DNA from: Desulfobacterales bacterium | GTDB taxonomy: Bacteria; Desulfobacterota; DSM-4660; Desulfatiglandales; Desulfatiglandaceae | Length of the DNA: 6,250 nt | Direction of reading: 5' to 3' | NCBI GenBank assembly: GCA_022013615.1 | Contig: JAKLQB010000631.1 | Coordinates: 1 to 6,250 of the forward strand | In this document: positions 1-5,184 of the stretch, piece after piece | How positions within the stretch are numbered: the stretch's first letter is position 1 | How the letters are laid out: each line of letters begins with the position of its first letter | Program-made: the position numbers and the translations under genes | The notes under the pieces: model-generated | The model's database searches: none | Told to the model about the DNA's origin: nothing | Seen by the model: the letters and a program-made list of their open reading frames with translations, nothing else

Positions 1-37
1 GCTATTGCCCACAAAGCACTTACCTTGAAATACGATT

Positions 38-66
38 TTGTAGGGTTTATATGGATATAACTACAA
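38..66. promoter_or_regulatory. Nested dyad upstream of glnA, possible activator site
   Basis: Two inverted repeats are nested here: outer arms TTGTAG and CTACAA, and inner arms TTATAT and ATATAA around a GG centre. The structure is centred about 125 bases upstream of the start predicted from the sigma-54 promoter, which is where enhancer-binding activators usually sit. It does not match the NtrC consensus (TGCAC-type arms). It could instead be the remains of a terminator from a gene to the left, or chance in AT-rich DNA. The dyad is seen; any function is inferred. Confidence 0.3.
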
Positions 67-85
67 TTTTGTGTCTTATTGAGTT

Positions 86-114
86 TTGACTGCTACGCTT
101 TCTACCTGCATAAC
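86..114 (+). promoter_or_regulatory. Possible sigma-70 type promoter for glnA
   Basis: TTGACT (5 of 6 to the -35 consensus) is followed after 17 bases by CATAAC (4 of 6 to the -10 consensus). Such weak pairs are frequent in AT-rich DNA, so this is only a candidate for a second, nitrogen-independent start of glnA transcription. It would give a leader of roughly 100 bases. Confidence 0.25.
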
Positions 115-150
115 TTATTGAAAATATTTCTAATTATTGCTCTTAACAAT

Positions 151-167
151 TTGGCATCCAGATTGCA
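151..167 (+). promoter_or_regulatory. Sigma-54 (-24/-12) promoter of glnA
   Basis: The motif TTGGCATCCAGATTGCA matches the RpoN consensus YTGGCAC-N5-TTGCW. The invariant GG (153-154) and GC (165-166) are exactly 12 bases apart, and the TTGCA -12 element is complete. Only the last base of the TGGCAC element differs. Transcription should begin near base 178, leaving a leader of about 47 bases that contains the ribosome binding site. Sigma-54 control implies an enhancer-binding ATPase such as NtrC and induction under nitrogen limitation. That regulatory role is known for glnA in other proteobacteria and is inferred here. Confidence 0.75.
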
Positions 168-210
168 GATTGATATTTTAAATATAAGATTTCAATTACA
201 AATTACTTAT

Positions 211-216
211 AGGAGG
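211..216 (+). promoter_or_regulatory. Ribosome binding site of glnA
   Basis: A full AGGAGG (followed by another G) lies 8 bases before the ATG. This is close to ideal complementarity to the 16S 3' end, fixes the start codon, and predicts efficient translation, as expected for an abundant enzyme. Confidence 0.9.
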
Positions 217-224
217 GAATAACG

Positions 225-1553
225 ATGAACTGCCAGTCCATTGAGGATGTAAAAAAAGTCGTTGAGGAGAAGGACATTAGCTTTATCCAGTTTTGGTTCA
301 CTGACATTTTGGGTGTTTTGAAGAGTTTTGCCATCACACCATCAGAACTGGATGAAGGTTTGACCGAAGGTATGGGGTTTGATGGCTCTTCAATCGAAGG
401 GTTTGCCAGGATTGAAGAGAGCGACATGATCGCCAAACCTGACCCAACCACGTTTCAGTTGGTACCGTGGAGGGGTGGTGAGCGGCCTGTGGCACGAATG
501 TTCTGTGATATTTTGAATCCGGACGGAACACCCTATGAAGGTGGCACACGTCATGTGCTAAAGCGGCTACTGGAAAAAGTGGCCATAAAAGGATTAACCT
601 ATTACGTAGGACCCGAACTGGAGTATTTTTATTTTAAAGACAATACCTGCACCGAGTTTCTGGATACAGGCGGGTATTTCGATGCGCGGCCGCTTGACAT
701 GGGGGCAAACCTTAGGAGAGAAACCATCTTTGCCCTGCAGTCCATGGACATTCGGGTGGAATATAGTCATCATGAAGTGGCGCCCAGTCAGCATGAAATT
801 GATCTCCGTTTTGATGAAGGCCTGAAGATGGCGGATAAGACCATGACCTATCGGTTGATAGTGAAGGAGGTCGCGCGACAGAATGGCGTCTACGCTACCT
901 TTATGCCAAAGCCCATTTTCGGGGAAAACGGGAGTGGTATGCATGTGCATCAGTCACTTTTCAAGGGTGACAAAAATGCCTTTCATGACCCTGATGACAA
1001 ATACCACCTGTCTGATATGGCCAAGCATTACATTGCAGGATTGCTCCGGCATGCACCGGAGATAACGGCAGTGACCAACCAGTGGGTCAATTCCTACAAG
1101 CGGTTAGTGCCTGGGTACGAGGCCCCGGTGTATGTGTCATGGGCCAGGAGAAACAGGTCAGCCATGATCAGGGTACCCATGTATAAGCCTGGAAAAGAAG
1201 AGGCCACAAGGATTGAGTTTCGCTCCCCTGACCCTGCCTGTAATCCTTATCTCGCTTTTGCGGTGATGTTAGGTGCGGGCCTTGAAGGCATTGAAAAGAA
1301 ATATGAATTGCCGGATCCCATTGAAGAAGATATTTTTGAAATGAATCCTGGTGAGAGAAGGGCCCATGGTATTACAGACCTGCCCGGAAACCTCTATGCT
1401 GCTATCCTGGAAGCAGAGAAAAGTGAACTGGTAAGAAAGGTATTAGGCGAGCATGTGTTTAACAAATTCATTGAGAATAAGAAAATTGAATGGGATCGTT
1501 ACAGGACCCATGTAAGCCAGTTCGAGATTGATCGGTATTTGCCGACACTGTAG
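225..1553 (+). CDS. glnA: Glutamine synthetase, type I alpha
   Basis: A cytoplasmic enzyme that makes glutamine from glutamate, ammonia and ATP, the main entry of ammonium into metabolism. At 442 residues it has the usual length of the alpha subtype (Bacillus/clostridial style) rather than the roughly 470 of enteric beta enzymes. The beta-grasp N-terminal domain carries GFDGSSIEGF (51-60). Metal and glutamate ligands are visible at E131 and E133 (GPELEYF), E184 and E191 (HHEVAPSQHE) and H240 (NGSGMHVHQS). The substrate arginines and flap glutamate lie at R293, E299 and R311 (KRLVPGYEAP, ARRNRSAMIR), and RIEFRSPDP contributes E331 and R333. The NLYDLP adenylylation loop of beta enzymes is absent, so control by GlnE is unlikely. 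R62, aligned with the arginine tied to glutamine feedback inhibition in Bacillus GlnA, is present. It is preceded by a sigma-54 promoter and appears monocistronic. No frameshift or missing catalytic residue is seen. Confidence 0.98.
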   Translation: MNCQSIEDVKKVVEEKDISFIQFWFTDILGVLKSFAITPSELDEGLTEGMGFDGSSIEGFARIEESDMIAKPDPTTFQLVPWRGGERPVARMFCDILNPDGTPYEGGTRHVLKRLLEKVAIKGLTYYVGPELEYFYFKDNTCTEFLDTGGYFDARPLDMGANLRRETIFALQSMDIRVEYSHHEVAPSQHEIDLRFDEGLKMADKTMTYRLIVKEVARQNGVYATFMPKPIFGENGSGMHVHQSLFKGDKNAFHDPDDKYHLSDMAKHYIAGLLRHAPEITAVTNQWVNSYKRLVPGYEAPVYVSWARRNRSAMIRVPMYKPGKEEATRIEFRSPDPACNPYLAFAVMLGAGLEGIEKKYELPDPIEEDIFEMNPGERRAHGITDLPGNLYAAILEAEKSELVRKVLGEHVFNKFIENKKIEWDRYRTHVSQFEIDRYLPTL

Positions 1554-1626
1554 TGTTTAAGAAAATTAATTTGTGGTTACCCATTGCCAATGCGCGGCGA
1601 AAATATACTGTGCCACCTTGAGCAAA

Positions 1627-1640
1627 GGGCATGGGGCATG
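1627..1640. repeat. Tandem GGGCATG duplicate in a G-rich tract
   Basis: Two adjacent copies of GGGCATG are followed by a further run of G, giving three G-runs in 18 bases. This is one run short of a standard intramolecular quadruplex motif. It may be a remnant of a short tandem repeat. Confidence 0.5.
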
Positions 1641-1707
1641 GGGGTTGACAAATCTCTATGCTTTATGGTTTGGACTAAATATTGACTAAAGGCTGGGCGG
1701 TTAGTTG

Positions 1708-1741
1708 TAAGTTGGATCACTTCCTAACTTGCCCCAACTTA
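1708..1741. repeat. 8-base perfect inverted repeat
   Basis: TAAGTTGG and CCAACTTA are exact reverse complements separated by 18 bases. It lies about 155 bases after the glnA stop. No T-run follows on either strand, so it is not an evident intrinsic terminator, although it could help stabilise the glnA transcript 3' end. Confidence 0.45.
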
Positions 1742-1742
1742 A

Positions 1743-1766
1743 TGAGAATTTACGGAAGCCTATTTG
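1743..1766 (+). repeat. Imperfect direct repeat, copy 1
   Basis: This reads TGAGAATTTACG, then GAAG, then CCTATTTG. The second copy at 1959-1978 is the same apart from one substitution and loss of the four-base GAAG. The two copies enclose about 190 bases that include the CCCCCTTT hairpin. This arrangement suggests either a local duplication of the gatB 3' end or the footprint of an inserted element. Confidence 0.5.
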
Positions 1767-1800
1767 TAACATCTCAAAAAGTTCGGGCATTCCGCCTGTT

Positions 1801-1821
1801 TCCCCCTTTTGCAAAGGGGGA
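1801..1821. repeat. CCCCCTTT-type hairpin (dispersed repeat)
   Basis: A perfect 9-bp stem, TCCCCCTTT with AAAGGGGGA, has a 3-base loop. Read on the - strand the element encodes the phrase QSPFAKGG, a peptide I recognise from spurious translations of a short palindromic repeat common in many uncultured bacterial genomes. Neither strand has a T-run directly after the stem, so a terminator role is possible but not shown. Confidence 0.6.
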
Positions 1822-1958
1822 TTGAGGCCTGCCCTGGTGCGACTTGGTGGCCATATGTCGTAATCTAACGAAGCAGTTATTTTCGGTCAGCCACTCTCGC
1901 AACGTATCAAGGTCAGGTCTGGGCCGGGGGGGATTTTTCTAATTCAGCCCGGATTTAT

Positions 1959-1978
1959 TGAGAACTTACGCCTATTTG
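1959..1978 (+). repeat. Imperfect direct repeat, copy 2, overlapping gatB stop
   Basis: TGAGAACTTACGCCTATTTG matches copy 1 at 1743-1766 with one substitution and a four-base gap. Its right end overlaps the stop codon and penultimate codons of gatB, so copy 1 carries a duplicate of the extreme gatB 3' end. Confidence 0.5.
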
Positions 1979-3426
1979 AGCAATTTCTTATGAACTAATT
2001 CCCTGACTTTTTTGGCAGGGGCCTTTCCCCGTGTTTTTTTCATAACCTGGCCAACCAGAAAGTCTATTGGTTTAGTAATCCCCTGTTTTATCTTTGAAAC
2101 AGCATCAGGGTTCTCCCCTATCACTTCATCCAGTATTTTATCTAAAAGATCTACATCCTGAATGGGCTTGAGGCCTTTTGCCTCTATAATGGTTTCGGGG
2201 TTTTTGCCTGTCCTGAACATTTCGTATAAAACCGTTCTACCGATACTGTCAGTGATATCGCCTCTGTCAGTGAGATTGATGAGTCGAGAAAAATCTTTAG
2301 GCCGGATTGGACATTCTTCTATTGTAAGAGAGGAATCATTTAAGAGTTTGAACAGATCTTTGGTAATCCAATGGCTCAGTCTCCTCCTGTCATTACAATG
2401 AAGGGCACACTTTTCAAAAAAGTCGGATACTTTTTTTTCTCTCGTTAAGACAATGGCATCATGTCTCGGTATTCCAAAATGCTTAATGAGATGATCTAAC
2501 TTTTGATCGGGGAGTTCAGGCACGCTGTCTTCAATTCCCTGGAGAAAGTCCCGGTCAATTTCTACCTCAATCAGATCAGGGTCTGGAAAATATCTGTAAT
2601 CAGGTGCATCTTCTTTGCTCCGCATGGGCCTCGTTACCCTCTTTTCCTCATCAAAAAGTCTTGTTTCCTGAGAAACCCGGCTACCAGATTCAATTAACTC
2701 CGACTGCCTTTTGATCTCATATTCAAGGGCATCTGTAATGAATTTGAAGGAGGCCATGTTTTTTATCTCTGCACGATTTCCCAGGCCCTTAGACCCCTTG
2801 GGACGAATGGATATGTTTACATCACAACGAAACTGGCCTTTCTCTAACATACAATCGCTTATTTCTATATACTTCAGGATTTGCCTTAGCTTTTCCAGGT
2901 AAGTGCGGGCTTCTTTTACTGAACGTAAAGGGTTTCGCTCATGATCGGCAACGATCTCAAGGAGGGGAACAGAGGACCGGTTGTAGTCCACAAGACTGTA
3001 CTCTGAAGCCTCAAGGGAGCCGGATGAATGCACTAACTTGCCGGCATCTTCCTCAAGATGAATGCGCTTGATCCCCACAACGTAAGGCTTACCGTCATCC
3101 CCTGTGATCTCCAGGTATCCGTCCTCGCAAAAAGGCCTCTCAAATTGTGATATCTGATACCCCTTTGGCAGGTCGGGATAAAAATAGTTCTTGCGGGCAA
3201 ATCGGGACTCCCTGTTTATGGTGCAATTGAGTGCAAGACCGGCCCGGATGGCATATTCCACGGCCTTTTTGTTCAACACAGGTAGTGCCCCGGGTTGACC
3301 GGTGCAGACGGGGCATATCTGGCTGTTTGGGGGGGCTTCATATTTTACAAGACAATCGCAGAAGAGCTTTGTCTCTGTTTTCAGCTCCACATGTGTTTCA
3401 AAACAAATAATAATGTCGTAATCCAT
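1972..3426 (-). CDS. gatB: Asp-tRNA(Asn)/Glu-tRNA(Gln) amidotransferase subunit B
   Basis: The kinase/transamidase subunit of GatCAB. It activates the side-chain carboxylate of Asp-tRNA(Asn) or Glu-tRNA(Gln) with ATP and amidates it with ammonia channelled from GatA. At 484 residues it is full length. The cradle domain begins with ETHVEL (E10 and H12 belong to the family metal site), followed by a four-cysteine cluster (C23, C25, C38, C41: FCDC and CPVC) that resembles the GatB zinc knuckle. Family signatures follow: RKNYFYPDLPKGYQISQ, IHLEEDAGK (E125), LVDYNRSSVPLLEIV, QFRCDVNISIRP, AEIKNMASF and DYRYFPDPDL. The C-terminal helical YqeY-like tail, which contacts tRNA, ends in VRELVHKKLLK. The residues before the ETHVEL motif read ICF where most homologues have IGL. 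The gene is last in the operon, 79 bases after gatA, and has its own ribosome binding site. Confidence 0.98.
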   Translation of the reverse strand: MDYDIIICFETHVELKTETKLFCDCLVKYEAPPNSQICPVCTGQPGALPVLNKKAVEYAIRAGLALNCTINRESRFARKNYFYPDLPKGYQISQFERPFCEDGYLEITGDDGKPYVVGIKRIHLEEDAGKLVHSSGSLEASEYSLVDYNRSSVPLLEIVADHERNPLRSVKEARTYLEKLRQILKYIEISDCMLEKGQFRCDVNISIRPKGSKGLGNRAEIKNMASFKFITDALEYEIKRQSELIESGSRVSQETRLFDEEKRVTRPMRSKEDAPDYRYFPDPDLIEVEIDRDFLQGIEDSVPELPDQKLDHLIKHFGIPRHDAIVLTREKKVSDFFEKCALHCNDRRRLSHWITKDLFKLLNDSSLTIEECPIRPKDFSRLINLTDRGDITDSIGRTVLYEMFRTGKNPETIIEAKGLKPIQDVDLLDKILDEVIGENPDAVSKIKQGITKPIDFLVGQVMKKTRGKAPAKKVRELVHKKLLK

Positions 3427-3433
3427 TTATCGT

Positions 3434-3437
3434 TCCT
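3434..3437 (-). promoter_or_regulatory. Ribosome binding site of gatB
   Basis: AGGA lies 7 bases before the gatB ATG on the - strand. This supports the chosen start, whose product begins MDYDIIICFETHVEL, the normal N-terminus for GatB. Confidence 0.7.
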
Positions 3438-3464
3438 AATCCTGTCCTCAACGTTATTTGCTAT

Positions 3465-3498
3465 TCACCGCAGAGACGCAAAGTGTGCAAAGCAGAAA
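3465..3498 (+). repeat. Interspersed 34-base repeat, copy A (diverged)
   Basis: The first 19 bases (starting TCACCGCAGAGACGC) match copy B at 18 of 19 positions and copy C at 18 of 19. The second half is diverged. It lies in the gatA-gatB junction, in the opposite orientation to B and C. In the operon mRNA it can pair with copy B to form a 19-base stem (one mismatch) with a loop of 40 bases. The + strand translation reads HRRDAKCAK, the typical nonsense peptide of this repeat class. Confidence 0.8.
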
Positions 3499-3505
3499 TG
3501 AAAAC

Positions 3506-4981
3506 TTATCTTTTCTCAGCGTTCTTTGCGTCTTTGCGGTGAGGACCCTTTAAAATTTTCTCATACGCGTTCCCAACCCGTAGCACCATTTCTTCATCAA
3601 ACGCCTTGCCTATGATCTGGAGGCCGACGGGCAAGCCATCAACGGTTCCGCAGTTAACACTCATCCCGGGAAGTCCGGTCAGATTTAGAGAGACAGTATA
3701 GATATCCACAAGATACATCTGCAGGGGATCGGCCATCTTTTCCCCTAACTTGAAAGGGAGACAGGGAGACACGGGCGTGATCATGCAATCCACTTTTTCA
3801 AATGCCTTGTCAAAATCCTCTTTTATAAGTGTCCTTGCCTTTTGCGCCTTCAGGTAATAGGCGTCGTAGTAGCCGGCAGAAAGGGCATAGGTGCCTAACA
3901 TGATCCTTCGTTTTACTTCTTTTCCAAATCCTTCACTTCTGGTTTCCTCATACATCCTGACCGAATCAGGGAGATCATGGTTCGATCTGAAACCATATTT
4001 TACACCATCATACCTGGCAAGGTTGCTGCTTGCTTCGGCTGTGGCTATAAGGTAATAGGCGCTGATGGCATACTTTGTGTGGGGCAAAGAGATATCTATA
4101 ATATCTGCCCCGTTTTTACCCAATACCTTGACCGCTTTCATGATCTGATCTTCTACCCGCGTATCTATGCCTTCAACAAAATACTCTCTTGGCAGCCCTA
4201 CCTTGAGTCCTTTAATTCCTTTATTAAAAGACCGTCGAAAATCCGGCTTTTTGACTTGAGCAGACGTGCTATCCAATCTGTCGTGTCCACAAATCACGTT
4301 CAACAACATGGCGCAGTCTTCGGTAGTTCGACCAAGAGCGCCTATTTGATCCAGAGATGAGGCATAGGAAATCAACCCGTACCGCGAGACCCTGCCATAT
4401 GTGGGCTTGATCCCAGCTACGCCGCAGTAGGCAGACGGAAGGCGAATTGAACCGCCTGTGTCAGTACCTATGGCCAGGATTGTCTCTCCACCTGATACGG
4501 CCGCAGCAGATCCGCCGCTGGAACCGCCTGGCACATGTTCGATATTGACAGGGTTTCGTGTCGAGCCAAAGGCGCTGTTCTCAGTTGAAGAACCCATGGC
4601 GAATTCATCCATGTTGGTTTTTCCTGTTAACACTGCACCGGCCTGAAGGACTTTTTTCACAGCAGTGGCGGTGTAAGTAGGAATAAAGTTGCTTAAAATA
4701 TTTGAACCGCAGGTAGTTCTTATACCCTGAGTACACAAAATGTCTTTGATCGCAATGGGTATTCCGTTGAGCAGAGGAGTCCTTTTCCCATTTCGAAACT
4801 TTTTGTCTGCCAGGTCTGCCTGTTTTAAAGCTGTTTCTCGTGTGGTGGTGATATAGGCATTAATGGTTTCTTCTTTTTCATCAATCCTTTTGAATACCGA
4901 TTCGGTGATTTCCCGAGAGCTGATTTCTCTCTTTCTGAGCATACCGGCCAGGTCACATGCACTTCGATCGCACAATTCCAT
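3506..4981 (-). CDS. gatA: Asp-tRNA(Asn)/Glu-tRNA(Gln) amidotransferase subunit A
   Basis: The glutaminase subunit of GatCAB, an amidase-signature hydrolase that frees ammonia from glutamine (or asparagine) and passes it through a channel to GatB. The Ser-cisSer-Lys triad is intact at the classical positions: K79 (GIPIAIKD), S154 (PGGSSGGSAAAV) and S178 (GTDTGGSIRLP). Other family blocks are TGKTNMDEFAMGSS, GIKPTYGRVSRYGL and, near the end, GLPVGLQIIG. Length is 491 residues, normal for GatA. The N-terminus MELCDRSACDLAGMLR fits, with GAAGG placed well before the ATG. Oddity: the last 11 codons (HRKDAKNAEKR) and the stop come from an interspersed repeat, replacing the usual C-terminal tail. 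The catalytic body ends earlier, so the protein is probably active. It lies 203 bases after aspS-gatC. Confidence 0.98.
   Translation of the reverse strand: MELCDRSACDLAGMLRKREISSREITESVFKRIDEKEETINAYITTTRETALKQADLADKKFRNGKRTPLLNGIPIAIKDILCTQGIRTTCGSNILSNFIPTYTATAVKKVLQAGAVLTGKTNMDEFAMGSSTENSAFGSTRNPVNIEHVPGGSSGGSAAAVSGGETILAIGTDTGGSIRLPSAYCGVAGIKPTYGRVSRYGLISYASSLDQIGALGRTTEDCAMLLNVICGHDRLDSTSAQVKKPDFRRSFNKGIKGLKVGLPREYFVEGIDTRVEDQIMKAVKVLGKNGADIIDISLPHTKYAISAYYLIATAEASSNLARYDGVKYGFRSNHDLPDSVRMYEETRSEGFGKEVKRRIMLGTYALSAGYYDAYYLKAQKARTLIKEDFDKAFEKVDCMITPVSPCLPFKLGEKMADPLQMYLVDIYTVSLNLTGLPGMSVNCGTVDGLPVGLQIIGKAFDEEMVLRVGNAYEKILKGPHRKDAKNAEKR
3509..3542 (-). repeat. Interspersed 34-base repeat, copy B, inside gatA
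   Basis: Read on the - strand it begins TCACCGCAAAGACGC and ends GAGAAAAGA. It differs from copy C at 5 of 34 positions. Its reading frame provides the last codons of gatA (HRKDAKNAEKR); the TAA stop overlaps its last base. It is therefore a repeat that has been captured as coding sequence. Confidence 0.85.
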
Positions 4982-4988
4982 ACTTTAA

Positions 4989-4993
4989 CCTTC
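4989..4993 (-). promoter_or_regulatory. Ribosome binding site of gatA
   Basis: GAAGG sits 7 bases before the gatA ATG on the - strand. It supports this start over later in-frame methionines such as M14. Confidence 0.65.
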
Positions 4994-5012
4994 GTAACAA
5001 TTTAGTATTTTT

Positions 5013-5045
5013 AAAAAAAAGTTCAGAGCACGTTCTCTATGCTCT
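5013..5045 (-). terminator. Weak terminator- or attenuator-like hairpin before gatA
   Basis: On the - strand a 6-bp stem (AGAGCA with TGCTCT, 9-base loop) is followed after four bases by eight consecutive T. The stem is short and only half GC, so termination would be partial at best. It stands about 30 bases before the gatA start. If active it would attenuate read-through from aspS-gatC. No alternative promoter for gatA is obvious after it. Confidence 0.3.
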
Positions 5046-5100
5046 ATTGAGGCGTGAAGAACGTTAAGTTAATTTAGTTCCACCTAAGAGGCCATCGAAC

Positions 5101-5137
5101 TGTTTTCTTTTCTGCCCTCTCAGCAGAAAAGAAAACA
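5101..5137. repeat. Perfect 15-bp palindrome, 7-base loop
   Basis: Arms TGTTTTCTTTTCTGC and GCAGAAAAGAAAACA are exact reverse complements. It immediately abuts interspersed repeat copy C. In the operon mRNA it would form a stable stem downstream of aspS-gatC. No T-run follows on the - strand, so it is not a standard terminator; mRNA stabilisation, processing or a mobile-element terminal structure are alternatives. Confidence 0.8.
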
Positions 5138-5171
5138 TCTTTTCTCTGCGGCCTTAGCGTCTCTGCGGTGA
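5138..5171 (-). repeat. Interspersed 34-base repeat, copy C
   Basis: Read on the - strand it begins TCACCGCAGAGACGC and ends GAGAAAAGA, with 29 of 34 bases identical to copy B. It starts 13 bases after the aspS-gatC stop and has the same orientation as the genes. It is directly followed by the 15-bp palindrome. Confidence 0.85.
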
Positions 5172-5184
5172 ACTCTTACTTTTT

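Larger units (their letters stand above)
1554..1971. other. Repeat-rich non-coding gap between convergent genes
   Basis: This 418-base stretch separates the 3' ends of glnA and gatB. I find no credible gene or RNA and no classic GC-stem plus T-run terminator for either gene. It does contain a tandem GGGCATG pair, an 8-base inverted repeat, an imperfect direct repeat at each end of its right half, and a 9-bp CCCCCTTT-type hairpin. The right half has a stop-free stretch on the - strand, but this lacks a convincing start and reads partly through the hairpin. The region looks like an accumulation site for small dispersed repeats. Confidence 0.7.

Noticed and set aside
203..1065. Open frames antisense to, or in another frame of, glnA
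   Set aside because: They overlap a complete, fully conserved glutamine synthetase and show no recognisable protein features or ribosome binding sites.
1554..1640. Intrinsic terminator directly after glnA
   Set aside because: Only very short dyads (such as CATTG/CAATG) are present and none is followed by a T-run.
1627..1644. G-quadruplex
   Set aside because: Only three G-runs are present; a fourth would be needed for the standard motif.
3295..3501. Small + strand frame ending in HRRDAKCAKQK
   Set aside because: It is antisense to the gatB start and its tail is just repeat copy A; this is a typical spurious translation of the repeat.
3465..5171. CRISPR-like array from the three 34-base repeat copies
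   Set aside because: The copies vary in orientation, are not regularly spaced and one is coding; there are no spacers or cas genes.
4982..5184. Missing separate gatC gene in the gap between aspS and gatA
   Set aside because: The 203 bases contain only repeats, a palindrome and a weak hairpin; GatC is already present as the C-terminus of the AspRS frame.
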